Shown piece after piece: positions 8,758 to 16,047 of a DNA stretch of 64,000 nucleotides. Source of the stretch: Bacteroidaceae bacterium (GTDB lineage: Bacteria > Bacteroidota > Bacteroidia > Bacteroidales > Bacteroidaceae); assembly GCA_024398715.1 (NCBI GenBank), contig JAKSIP010000006.1, forward strand, positions 52,486 to 116,485, read 5' to 3'. Position 1 is the stretch's first letter. The number at the start of each line of letters is the position of its first letter. The position numbers and the translations under genes are program-made. The notes under the pieces were generated by a model. The model saw only the letters and a list, made by a program, of their open reading frames with translations, ran no database searches and was not told the DNA's origin.

Positions 8758-9636
8758 ATGAATAAGGCAGGTATTTCTTTGTTGAGCATCCTTTCATTTG
8801 CACTCCTTATGTCTTCCTGTAAGGAGCAATCTTCTTACAATGGCCATGAGTACGTTGACCTTGGTCTGAGCGTCAAATGGGCCACCTGTAATGTCGGTGC
8901 CAAGAGTCCCGAGGATTACGGAGAGTTTTATGCCTGGGGTGAAACAAGAACCAAGACCGTATACTCGTTGAAAGGTTACCGTTTTCGTGCCGGCGGTGAA
9001 TCGTATCACGATATGAAACTCTCAAAATATGATCCTGATGAGATTTTGGACAATCTTAAAAAGACAGTTCTTGACATGGCTGATGACGTAGCTAATGTCA
9101 AATGGGGCGGCAACTGGAGAATGCCGACTAAGGAGGAGATTGAAGAGCTGAACTGGAACAGTGATTGGGTCTGGACAACGCAAAACGGAGTAAAAGGTGT
9201 CAAGATAACAAGCAAAGTTGAAGGTTATACAGACCGTTCAATTTTCATACCCGCAGCAGGATACAGGATTGACTCCAGACATCTTTTTGCAGGAGTAAGT
9301 GGAGAATATTGGTCAAGTACCAATTCAATGCTTAAGACTTCGGCCTACCATTTATACTTTGATTCGTGTGGCTCGTCCTTGGATAATACTATTGTGGATT
9401 ACATAAGTGAATTATTGTATTGGCATGATGATGAAGGGGAAAGCTTTATTAATGAATTGCCCCAATCACTCGCTGACAAGATCCTCAACTATTTTCATTC
9501 AGGAAATGTCAATCTGGACAGCATCCCTGAATCCATATTCAACGAGTATCGTTCATACTTAAGCACTCAAGACTTGGATTTGATTAACAACAATTTACGT
9601 CCCTCAGGCCTGCCAGTCCGTCCCGTCTGCCCGTAA
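8758..9636 (+). CDS. FISUMP-domain (Fib_succ_major) lipoprotein with C-terminal insertion
   Basis: 292 residues from the ATG at 8758. A lipoprotein signal peptide ends in LLMSSC (Cys21). The Fibrobacter-succinogenes-major-paralogous domain follows: YVDLGLSVKWATCNVGA, YGEFYAWGE, GGNWRMPTKEE, and the terminal RPVCP. This domain has a C-type-lectin-like fold; its ligand is unknown. Family members normally run from YWSST...YHLYFDS straight to the terminal ...SVRPVCP strand; here about 70 residues rich in Asp, Glu and Leu (about 208-280) interrupt that step. A paralogue follows 33 bp downstream and shares the 13-nt lead CAATAATTGTTTA before the ATG, so the pair arose by duplication including the leader. 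Confidence 0.85.
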   Translation: MNKAGISLLSILSFALLMSSCKEQSSYNGHEYVDLGLSVKWATCNVGAKSPEDYGEFYAWGETRTKTVYSLKGYRFRAGGESYHDMKLSKYDPDEILDNLKKTVLDMADDVANVKWGGNWRMPTKEEIEELNWNSDWVWTTQNGVKGVKITSKVEGYTDRSIFIPAAGYRIDSRHLFAGVSGEYWSSTNSMLKTSAYHLYFDSCGSSLDNTIVDYISELLYWHDDEGESFINELPQSLADKILNYFHSGNVNLDSIPESIFNEYRSYLSTQDLDLINNNLRPSGLPVRPVCP

Positions 9637-9669
9637 TAAACAAACCAACCCACAAACCAATAATTGTTT

Positions 9670-10425
9670 ATGATAAAGCCTAGTATATCATTATTGATAA
9701 CCTTTTCATTGTCGCTTCTTGCATCATCTTGTAAAGGCCAGTCCTCCTATAATGGACATCAGTATGTTGACCTTGGTCTGAGCGTCAAATGGGCCACCTG
9801 TAACATAGGTGCCACCGTTCCTGAAGGATATGGTGATTATTATGCCTGGGGTGAAACGGAAACATATTATGAATATGCCGATGTTGAGACGGGTGACGGA
9901 TTCCGCTGGAAAGAAGGAAAAGGAGGACGTTATGGCTGGGAATCATACTTCGATATTGAAACCATCACTCCCACCGAATACGAGGATGAGGTAACCTTCA
10001 AGAAATACAAGACTCTGGATAAGATCCTGATTGATCCTGAGGATGATGCAGCTCACGTAATCTGGGGCGGAAACTGGCGTATGCCGACAAAGGCCGAACT
10101 CGATGAACTGGCCGATTCCAAGAACTGCGCCTGGACCTGGACCACAATAAACGGCATTAAGGGTTACAAGGTGACAAGTAAGAAACCCGGATATGAAGGC
10201 AATTACATTTTCCTTCCGGCTGCAGGTCTCTACACCTGGGAAGTGGATCATCTCATATATGCCGGGTATGAGGGACGATACTGGTCTGCTTCCATTTACA
10301 ATAGGAATTCCGATGAAAGCACGGTATGTGCATACTCATTCTATCTTAAGAATGTTGATCCCAAAATATCTGTAACCAGCGGAGCAAGGTGTTTTGGCTT
10401 CTCAATCCGTCCAGTCTGCCCATAA
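9670..10425 (+). CDS. FISUMP-domain (Fib_succ_major) lipoprotein, second paralogue
   Basis: 251 residues from the ATG at 9670. A lipoprotein signal (LLASSC) is followed by the same landmarks as the neighbour: YVDLGLSVKWATCNIGA, YGDYYAWGE, IWGGNWRMPTKAELDEL, YWSASIYN, and the C-terminal FGFSIRPVCP. It has an extra Gly/Tyr/Lys-rich loop at about 75-105 but lacks the C-terminal insertion of the upstream paralogue, so its lectin-like core is of normal form. It is surface-exposed or periplasmic by analogy. The gene converges with the DUF418 gene across a 487-bp gap. Confidence 0.85.
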   Translation: MIKPSISLLITFSLSLLASSCKGQSSYNGHQYVDLGLSVKWATCNIGATVPEGYGDYYAWGETETYYEYADVETGDGFRWKEGKGGRYGWESYFDIETITPTEYEDEVTFKKYKTLDKILIDPEDDAAHVIWGGNWRMPTKAELDELADSKNCAWTWTTINGIKGYKVTSKKPGYEGNYIFLPAAGLYTWEVDHLIYAGYEGRYWSASIYNRNSDESTVCAYSFYLKNVDPKISVTSGARCFGFSIRPVCP

Positions 10426-10912
10426 TAAACAAATCGTTTCCTCGCGGGCTCTGATGTGGGTATCATCAAACTGTCTGCAAGTTGCCAGCCGAGTTTTACT
10501 TACGGCCCCTCCCTTTATAGGTAGCAGCCAGTGGCCCTTGTAATATGCAAGATGCAGATGGACCAATTTCGGAAAAGTTGATTCCCCCACCTATATATAT
10601 GAGTTATACGTCCTCGCTCATCCTGTATTACTTACCTGAGTTCAAACACAAAACGCAATCGAGGAGAAGAATTTGAGCCGGGCGGCTCTGCCGGTTGTTT
10701 ATGACGCGAAGATACGACTTTTTTCAGAAACTTGATTTTTTACATTCGAATACCCATGTACGTTTTACGGGACTAACATAGGGCTGTCCGTATAGACTTA
10801 AGGGCGTTAAGCGATTGAGTTTGCGCCACCGCAGTTCCATCCGGGGGAATCCGAGGCTAATATTCCCCCGAAGCAACCTTGCACAAAACGCGAGTGACTC
10901 GCGTGTGTTCAA
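10426..10912. other. Intergenic region with a degenerate repeat tail and several hairpins; no gene seen
   Basis: This 487-bp gap contains a diverged copy of the tail of the repeat modules (10538-10591) and several inverted repeats: GAGCC-GGGC-GGCTC near 10674-10687, GGGGGAAT...ATTCCCCC at 10843-10869 (8-bp stem, 11-nt loop), and CGCGAGT-G-ACTCGCG near 10890. There is no convincing reading frame. The density of short hairpins suggests decayed mobile or repeat sequence. Confidence 0.5.
10538..10591. repeat. Third, degenerate copy of the repeat-module tail
   Basis: 54 nt starting TTGTAATATGCAA and ending ATTCCCCCACC match 7346-7399 at 44 of 54 positions without gaps. The tandem units and the hairpin that flank this core in modules 1 and 2 are absent here. 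Confidence 0.75.
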
Positions 10913-12073
10913 TCAATGTTTTGAGCCGAGATGGGTGAGACGGGCCCAGACTTCCTCAAGAGGTCCGCGGCGATGGTTGGAGACCCACCACCTGCACAGG
11001 AAGTAAAGAACAAAGAGGAAGGCTATTGCTATGCAGAAGCTCATCGTGTGGCCGCTGACACGGTAGAGGCCGAGCCCCCAGTTGTAGAACAGGAATCCCC
11101 CGACAATAGATTGGAAAAGGTAGTCGGTCAAACTCATTTTCCCTATCGCGGCCAGACGTGATATGGCTCTTTGGGCGCGTGTCCTGTAGTACAGCAGCAC
11201 AATACCTGATACATAGAATGCCATCATTGAGAAATTCCTCCACATATTGAGCTGGACATCCAGGCTATGGGCAACTGTTTTGTTGCCGACAAGCCCGGGT
11301 ACAATCTTCCACAGAGGGAAAAATACGGCGAATGATATGATGGAGGCCACAAGAATCCTCTTCCACGTCTCCAAGTTGCCGCCCTCATCCAGAAACAGGC
11401 GTCTGCGGCCGATAAGCATTCCTATGATGAACAGCAGGTAGGTCTGAGTCAGACGACCGTTCTCGAGAGCCCATCCGAAGTTGATCTGCAGCCCGTATCT
11501 GACACCGGCATGCCCCACGTCCATAAGTGAGCCGCCTGCGCAGACATCGGACAGCGTTGCCCATAAGGGGCCGATTCCGACATCCATAGGTGGTACGGAA
11601 GGATTGAGGGCACCGATAATTCCATAGGCGATTTCAACGGGCTGGAGAAACAGGAATATCGCCAGAGCCACGAGAACCTTGTCGGGCGCCTTGACCAAGG
11701 GGATGAGCAGAAGACCGATTACTGCATAAGTGCATAGAATATCCCCGTTGTAGAAGAAAAGGTCTATGATTCCCCAAATGAACAACAGAAACATTCTCCA
11801 GGCGAAACGGCCTCTGAAATCAGAGCCCCTCTTCTGGGCGTTGTGATGCTGGATGTAGCAGCTGAAACCGAAAAGCAGGGCGAATATGGCGTACATCTTG
11901 GAGGCTCCCAGAAAGAATACAGTATCCCAGATACCCTGATCCAATGCGGTAGGTTCCGGGAAATTGTAGAAATTCATATGCTCCAGAAAGTGGATGATTA
12001 TAATGCCGCAGACGGCAAAGCCGCGCAAGCAGTCCACAACGTTTATCCGGGTGCTTTGCAATGAAGACTCCAT
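10913..12073 (-). CDS. DUF418-family polytopic membrane protein
   Basis: 386 residues with about nine to ten hydrophobic helices. The N-terminus RINVVDCLRGFAVCGIIIIHFLEH is the characteristic DUF418/acyltransferase-3-like start (Asp-x-LRG-A-x-GI), and the C-terminal half holds the DUF418 core, with GKMSLTDYLFQS and a YNWGLGLY turn. Relatives are inner-membrane proteins of unknown activity. It has its own strong promoter (12111-12142). Codons are more GC-rich than in flanking core genes, in keeping with its place inside the bracketed island. Confidence 0.85.
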   Translation of the reverse strand: MESSLQSTRINVVDCLRGFAVCGIIIIHFLEHMNFYNFPEPTALDQGIWDTVFFLGASKMYAIFALLFGFSCYIQHHNAQKRGSDFRGRFAWRMFLLFIWGIIDLFFYNGDILCTYAVIGLLLIPLVKAPDKVLVALAIFLFLQPVEIAYGIIGALNPSVPPMDVGIGPLWATLSDVCAGGSLMDVGHAGVRYGLQINFGWALENGRLTQTYLLFIIGMLIGRRRLFLDEGGNLETWKRILVASIISFAVFFPLWKIVPGLVGNKTVAHSLDVQLNMWRNFSMMAFYVSGIVLLYYRTRAQRAISRLAAIGKMSLTDYLFQSIVGGFLFYNWGLGLYRVSGHTMSFCIAIAFLFVLYFLCRWWVSNHRRGPLEEVWARLTHLGSKH

Positions 12074-12110
12074 AATTCCGTTGAATTGATTGATGATTGT
12101 GTGTCGTTTT

Positions 12111-12142
12111 CAAAGGTAAACATTTTTCCATAACCAATCAAA
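12111..12142 (-). promoter_or_regulatory. Promoter of the DUF418 gene
   Basis: On the minus strand, TTTG (12142-12139), 20 nt, then TACCTTTG (12118-12111). Both elements of the Bacteroidetes consensus are exact; the ATG is 37 nt downstream. Confidence 0.7.
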
Positions 12143-12227
12143 TGTACATAGAGATATTGTCTTCGTATGCAGTTCTCTTGTATGGCTTGCCGTATCTCGA
12201 GTTTGACACTTCGATTTTGAGATATTA

Positions 12228-12262
12228 AAGCCCCAGACCGCTGTAGTAGCGATTTGGGGCTT
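12228..12262 (-). terminator. Hairpin terminator
   Basis: AAGCCCCA...TGGGGCTT with an inner CGCT/AGCG stem around GTAGT. On the minus strand the stem is followed by TTTAATAT, so it would end transcripts coming from the small ORF at 12290-12439. Confidence 0.6.
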
Positions 12263-12289
12263 CTCTGATTTCACAACTTTGTAGCTATT

Positions 12290-12439
12290 TTACTCCCCGT
12301 TGTCCCTGAATGAAGATTCTTTTGTCTCAGTGATGATTTTTTTCATTTTCTGCTTTGAGACTATCTGTGTGTCGGGGCTGAAGTGTTTCCCTGCACGGTT
12401 GACTTTCTTTGCGAGATACTTGTAAAGGTATAAATGCAA
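12290..12439 (-). pseudogene. Short ORF or 3' remnant of an unidentified gene
   Basis: A 49-codon frame with only a TTG start, encoding a basic peptide that includes YLAKKVNRAGKHFSPDTQ and ends RDNGE. Composition and codon choice look like real protein sequence, and a hairpin terminator follows immediately, but no ATG or upstream domain exists. It is best read as the C-terminal end of a gene whose 5' part has been lost. The family is not recognised. Confidence 0.35.
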
Positions 12440-12455
12440 AAAAGTTAATAAAAAG

Positions 12456-12486
12456 TTTCATGGAATTTTCAAATGTATTATCTTTG
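12456..12486 (+). promoter_or_regulatory. Promoter upstream of the GH127 gene
   Basis: TATCTTTG at 12479-12486, with TTTC at 12456-12459 spaced 19 nt upstream in the place of the TTTG element. The GH127 ATG is 191 nt further on; the leader contains the DUF1573-like remnant and the 14-nt repeat. Confidence 0.55.
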
Positions 12487-12494
12487 GGCATCAT

Positions 12495-12629
12495 GCGTCT
12501 ACCGACTATACTATTGATTTTGGCTCTGCTTCCAGTTCATCTGACTCCATAAAAAACGCAAAAATTGTATTGCGTAACATTGGGAACACCACACTGCAGA
12601 TAAGCGGAGTAGAGACAAAAACATATTAG
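12495..12629 (+). pseudogene. DUF1573-like C-terminal gene fragment
   Basis: One frame ending at TAG 12627-12629 reads DYTIDFGSASSSSDSIKNAK, then IVLRNIGNTTLQISGVETKTY. This resembles the start of a DUF1573 domain (IDFG...V.LRN.GN..L.I..V). It has no start codon of its own and ends where the Cys residues of a full DUF1573 domain would come. A different frame of the same DNA gives MRLPTILLILALLPVHLTP (12493-12552), which resembles a signal peptide. Both readings are weak; a gene remnant carrying a frameshift is the simplest explanation. Confidence 0.3.
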
Positions 12630-12648
12630 GTAATAAAAACATATTAGG
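12617..12648. repeat. 14-nt direct repeat
   Basis: AAAAACATATTAGG occurs at 12617-12630 and again at 12635-12648, separated by TAAT. The first copy contains the stop codon of the DUF1573-like fragment. It could be a replication-slippage duplication or the scar of an excised element. Confidence 0.7.
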
Positions 12649-12677
12649 GGAACCATTTTTTTCAGAACAAAATTATT

Positions 12678-14687
12678 ATGAAAGCAGTATATTTTGCAGC
12701 GGCAGCTACGTGCGCCGCACTTGTTTTGACAACATTACAGGCAGGAGCAGCAGTAAAACATAACGCTCCGGGCTATCCTATCAGCGGCGTTCCATTCACA
12801 GCCGTAAAAGTGTCAACGGACAGTTTCTGGGGAGACCGCATACGCCAAAGCCGCGACGTGACCATTCCGTTAGCTTTCAGCAAATGCCAGGAAACAGACC
12901 GTTATACCAATTTCGAGCATGCTGCTGCAAAGATGGCCGAGACCGCACGCGGCGACAGTTCAAGCAACTACCGTCCTACACAGTTCCCGTTCGACGATAC
13001 AGATGTGTATAAGACAATAGAGGGAGCAAGCTATCTGTTGCAGACCTATCCCGATGTCAAGCTTGAAGCCTACATAGACAGTATTCTTGATATTGTGGCA
13101 GCAGCACAGGAACCGGACGGCTATCTCTATACAGCAAGAACCATGAACCCAGCTCATCCGCACAGCTGGTCCGGACCGACCCGCTGGGCAGGCGAAGAGA
13201 GCGGCAGCCACGAACTGTATAATCTTGGGCACATGATTGAAGGTGCAATAGCACATTATCAAGCCACCGGAAGCCGCAAGTTTCTGGACATTGCAATACG
13301 GTATGCCGACTGCGTCTGCCGCGAAATAGGCTATGGTGACGGACAGATAATACGTGTGCCCGGTCATCAGATAGCCGAAATGGCACTTGCAAAACTCTAT
13401 CTTGCAACCGGTGACAGGAAATATCTGGACGAGGCAAAGCTCTTTCTTGACAACAAGGGCAAAACAGCACGCAAAGACAAGTACGACCAGTCACATCTGC
13501 CTGTCATAGAACAGGACGAGGCTGTAGGTCATGCTGTCCGTGCCGGTTACATGTACTCTGGCATGGCCGATGTGGCGGCACTGACGGGCGACCTGTCGTA
13601 TGTGAATGCCATAGACCGCATTTGGGAGAACATGGTGGGCAAGAAAATGTATCTTACCGGAGGTATCGGTTCGTCGGGAAGCAACGAAGGATTCTCAGAC
13701 AATTATGACTTGCCCAACATGAACGGTTACTGCGAGACCTGTGCAGCAATTGCCAACGTATATACCAACTACCGTCTGTTCCTACTGCATGGCGATGCAA
13801 AGTACATCGACGTGCTGGAGCGTGCGCTGTACAACGGCGTAATCAGTGGTGTAAGTCTGGACGGAGGCGGATTCTTCTACCCCAACCCACTGGAATCCCA
13901 CGGTCAGCATAGACGTCAAGCTTGGTTTGGATGCGCATGCTGCCCAAGCAACATATGCCGCTTCATACCCTCGGTTCCGGGCTATGCATATGCAGTCTGC
14001 AACAATCAGGTTTTTGTAAATCTATTTATGTCCAACACTCTGAGCACCAAGGTTGGCGGCAAAACTCTTGAAATAAAACAGGAAACAAGTTATCCGTGGA
14101 ACGGAGATATAGAAATAAGCGTTGAAAAGGCTGCTTCCAGCCAGTTCGCACTGAAAATACGCATCCCGGGCTGGACACGCAACCAGGTTGTTCCGACCGA
14201 CCTTTACACATATGCCGACGGCAAGAATCCTTGTTATTCTATCCTTGTCAATGGTGAAAAGGTTAACAGCGAAATCACCAACGGATATTTCACAATCGAG
14301 CGCAAATGGAAGAAGGGTGACAAGGTCAATGTCCACTTCGATATGGAAGTACGTACAGTCCAGGCCCACCGTCAGGTACGCGAAGACCGCGGCAAGATAG
14401 CCGTAGAGCGCGGGCCGATAGTCTATTGCGCCGAATGGGCAGACAACACTTTCAACGTTCTCAATGCAGAGATTCCTGCGAATCTGTCTAAAGTAGAAGT
14501 TGTTTCCGGCACAATGAATGTTGAAGGCAGGGACTACCGCATGAATTATATCACCATAGGCTGTGCCAAAGACAATTATGCAGGTAATCCTTCAGTAGCA
14601 CGCAATGCCGTTCTGAAACTGATACCCTACTATGCCTGGGCACACCGCGGCAGTGGCAATATGACCGTCTGGCTCAACAGATATTAG
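12678..14687 (+). CDS. Glycoside hydrolase family 127, beta-L-arabinofuranosidase type
   Basis: 669 residues with an N-terminal signal peptide (to about QAGAA, residue 25), so exported to the periplasm or surface. The former DUF1680 signature is intact: an (alpha/alpha) barrel with CETCAAIAN (Glu353, Cys355) and FGCACCPSNICR (Cys421, Cys422). In the characterised family member HypBA1 the equivalent Glu and three Cys bind zinc and one Cys is the nucleophile. The enzyme would remove beta-L-arabinofuranose from plant glycans. No SusC/SusD pair or other glycosidase is in the window, so it is not part of a visible polysaccharide utilisation locus. Confidence 0.9.
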   Translation: MKAVYFAAAATCAALVLTTLQAGAAVKHNAPGYPISGVPFTAVKVSTDSFWGDRIRQSRDVTIPLAFSKCQETDRYTNFEHAAAKMAETARGDSSSNYRPTQFPFDDTDVYKTIEGASYLLQTYPDVKLEAYIDSILDIVAAAQEPDGYLYTARTMNPAHPHSWSGPTRWAGEESGSHELYNLGHMIEGAIAHYQATGSRKFLDIAIRYADCVCREIGYGDGQIIRVPGHQIAEMALAKLYLATGDRKYLDEAKLFLDNKGKTARKDKYDQSHLPVIEQDEAVGHAVRAGYMYSGMADVAALTGDLSYVNAIDRIWENMVGKKMYLTGGIGSSGSNEGFSDNYDLPNMNGYCETCAAIANVYTNYRLFLLHGDAKYIDVLERALYNGVISGVSLDGGGFFYPNPLESHGQHRRQAWFGCACCPSNICRFIPSVPGYAYAVCNNQVFVNLFMSNTLSTKVGGKTLEIKQETSYPWNGDIEISVEKAASSQFALKIRIPGWTRNQVVPTDLYTYADGKNPCYSILVNGEKVNSEITNGYFTIERKWKKGDKVNVHFDMEVRTVQAHRQVREDRGKIAVERGPIVYCAEWADNTFNVLNAEIPANLSKVEVVSGTMNVEGRDYRMNYITIGCAKDNYAGNPSVARNAVLKLIPYYAWAHRGSGNMTVWLNRY

Positions 14688-14782
14688 GCTGAATAATTGA
14701 TAACTTTGTAATCTCTAAGTGCGAATTTACCTTTATACTATCGATGCCTTCGAGTTGTATTTTTTCTGAAAGAATACAGTTT

Positions 14783-15142
14783 TTACAATCCAAGCATAGC
14801 TGCAGGCTGTATTCCAAGTACAAGACACAACTGACCAGCAATTTTCAGTGATGGGACTGCACGCCCTGATATGTAGTCGCTGATTCTGGATTGACTTATT
14901 CCAATATGCTGAGACAGCTCTTTTTGGGTCATTGCTTTTTCTGTCAGTGCATTGGCTATAAGCTCTTGAACTGTAGGTTTTTCAATTGGGAAATATTCTT
15001 TCTCATATTCAATTACCACATCTGAAAGCATTGACAATTCAATGGCATTACGGTCCTTCTGATTATTGCCGTCAACAACGGGCAAGAGCTCTTCTATACG
15101 GCTCTGAGCATATTCATATTGTTCTTTCGTAATTTTTGTCAT
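14783..15142 (-). CDS. HigA-type antitoxin with XRE helix-turn-helix
   Basis: 119 residues. The C-terminal half is a Cro/C1-type HTH (TEKAMTQKELSQHIGISQSR, then ISDYISGRAVPSLK), and the N-terminal half (ITKEQYEYAQSRIEELLPVV) is the HigA-type extension that normally contacts the toxin. It follows a severely shortened higB frame by 3 bp, the usual toxin-antitoxin order. As its toxin is broken, it may persist as a stand-alone repressor or as an antidote to other HigB copies; that is inference. Transcription is likely from the -7 box at 15244-15251. Confidence 0.8.
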   Translation of the reverse strand: MTKITKEQYEYAQSRIEELLPVVDGNNQKDRNAIELSMLSDVVIEYEKEYFPIEKPTVQELIANALTEKAMTQKELSQHIGISQSRISDYISGRAVPSLKIAGQLCLVLGIQPAAMLGL

Positions 15143-15145
15143 ATC

Positions 15146-15223
15146 TCAAATGTTTTTACAGTCAATCTCATTTCCAGCCGATTCGTAAAATTCTTTCAGT
15201 TTTCTGTGCGATACAATTTTCAT
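15146..15223 (-). pseudogene. Truncated higB toxin remnant
   Basis: A 25-codon frame encoding MKIVSHRKLKEFYESAGNEI then DCKNI. The first ~15 residues match the start of HigB mRNA interferases (MRIVSxxTLREFYEK), which are normally about 95-110 residues. Everything after the first helix is gone, including the catalytic region and the basic C-terminal strand, and the frame ends 3 bp before the antitoxin ATG. An internal deletion explains this best. Confidence 0.65.
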
Positions 15224-15243
15224 GATAGATACCTTGTTAACTT

Positions 15244-15251
15244 CAAAGGTA
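15244..15251 (-). promoter_or_regulatory. -7 promoter box of the higB remnant/higA unit
   Basis: CAAAGGTA on the plus strand is TACCTTTG on the minus strand, 20 nt before the higB start. As with the VUT transporter gene, repeat module 2 begins a few nt upstream. Confidence 0.55.
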
Positions 15252-15256
15252 TAATA

Positions 15257-15709
15257 AATATCTTGAATACAAATAATTCTTACTAAAAAATTTTGTAACA
15301 CAAAATTATCTTGTACACTAATATTTGTGGTGCATTTGGTACGGCAGAGGGCAGTGTTTCGTACGGAATGCGGTTTGTGGTGCATTTGGTACGGCAGGAG
15401 GCGGATTTTGGTACGGAATGCACTTTGCAGTGCGGTTGGTACGGTAGGAGGCGGTTTTTCGTACCGAATGCGGTTTGTGGTGCATTTGGTACGGTAAGAG
15501 GCGGTTTTTCGTACGGAATGCACTTTGCAGTGCGGGGTGCGGTTGGTTGTAATATGCAATATACAAATGGATCATTTTCGGAGAAATTAATTCCCCTACT
15601 AAATTTCCACTGAGCCAAAACTGCAGCAAATGCTGCGTTTTCATCCAACCTAGAAGTTGGAATTGAGCTCACTCACGTTCGCTCCATCCCTTACCCCTGC
15701 CGGGGAGGC
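15257..15709. repeat. Repeat module, copy 2 (right boundary of the accessory island)
   Basis: Same parts in the same order and orientation as 6959-7508: AT-rich lead, four ~50-bp tandem units (15327-15526), the conserved tail beginning TTGTAATATGCAA, a TGCAGCA/TGCTGC terminator-like hairpin (15617-15641), the CCAAC/GTTGG hairpin and the CCCCTGCCGGGGAGGC end. It is about 97 bp shorter than copy 1, which corresponds to two tandem units. The gene-free stretch 15224-16047 otherwise holds hairpins, the tRNA and promoters. Confidence 0.9.
15327..15526. repeat. Tandem repeat, four ~50-bp units
   Basis: Four units of exactly 50 bp with the same plan as those at 7025-7325 (GTGCATTTGGTACGG...GAATGCGGTTT). 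The first unit carries a private change (GGCAGTGTTTCG); the last two match the last two units of copy 1 nearly base for base. Confidence 0.9.
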
Positions 15710-15751
15710 AATCTTACTCAGGAATTGAAAAATCTGCAGCGTACGCTGCGA

Positions 15752-15814
15752 TTTTTTATTAGAAGGGGGCACTTATGAAAATGGATTTTCAACGTGCCTC
15801 CTTCTAATAAAAAA
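15752..15814. repeat. 63-nt nested near-perfect inverted repeat
   Basis: Arms of 21 nt (15752-15772 and 15794-15814; TTTTTTATTAGAAGG...GGCAC) pair with one mismatch. The 21-nt loop contains its own perfect GAAAAT-GG-ATTTTC hairpin. The right arm merges with the T-tract of the tRNA terminator. A perfect 14-nt palindrome, GCAGCGTACGCTGC, lies just to the left (15736-15749). It could be a strong bidirectional terminator or a miniature element. Confidence 0.75.
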
Positions 15815-15846
15815 CTGCCCAGAACTATGTTCTGAGCAGTTTTTTC
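15809..15846 (-). terminator. Terminator of tRNA-Arg
   Basis: Read on the minus strand: AAAACTGC-TCAGAAC-ATA-GTTCTGG-GCAGTTTTTTATT, a strong stem followed by a T-run, starting about 7 nt after the tRNA 3' end. It is symmetric enough to work in both directions. Confidence 0.8.
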
Positions 15847-15852
15847 AATTTC

Positions 15853-15929
15853 TGGTGATTCAGTTGGGATTCGAACCCAAGACCCACAGCTTAGAAGGCT
15901 GTTGCTCTATCCAGCTGAGCTACTGAACC
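15853..15929 (-). tRNA. tRNA-Arg (anticodon UCU), CCA encoded
   Basis: 77 nt folding as a standard cloverleaf: acceptor GGTTCAG/CTGAATC with one G-U pair, D arm GCTC/GAGC, anticodon stem ACAGC/GCTGT with loop CTTCTAA (anticodon TCT), and T arm TTGGG-TTCGAAT-CCCAA. The discriminator A is followed by an encoded CCA. It reads AGA codons. The 3' end faces the accessory island to the left, but no duplicated tRNA end was found at the other island boundary. Confidence 0.97.
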
Positions 15930-15962
15930 ATCCTTGCAACCACTAATCGGGTTTTGTGGGTG

Positions 15963-15970
15963 CAAAGGTA
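15963..15970 (-). promoter_or_regulatory. -7 promoter box of tRNA-Arg
   Basis: CAAAGGTA on the plus strand is TACCTTTG on the minus strand, followed by GCA and 33 nt upstream of the mature tRNA 5' end. Confidence 0.6.
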
Positions 15971-16014
15971 ATAAAAATGTTTATAATCCGACTAATTATA
16001 ATGCATAGTTTTAT

Positions 16015-16022
16015 TACTTTTG
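16015..16022 (+). promoter_or_regulatory. -7 promoter box of the 2-hydroxyacid dehydrogenase gene
   Basis: TACTTTTG, a match to TAnnTTTG, 25 nt before the ATG at 16048. Confidence 0.5.
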
Positions 16023-16047
16023 TTTCAAAAACTATACATATCGGGAT

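Noticed and set aside
8758..10425. Diversity-generating retroelement acting on the FISUMP genes
   Set aside because: No reverse transcriptase, accessory gene or template repeat is visible in the window; kept only as a hypothesis to test.
15146..15672. Repeat-derived ORFs of 100-137 codons in module 2
   Set aside because: Same cause as in module 1; one merely runs on through the truncated higB frame.
15853..15875. tRNA-Arg 3' end as an att site
   Set aside because: No second copy of the tRNA end was found at the other island boundary and no integrase gene is present.
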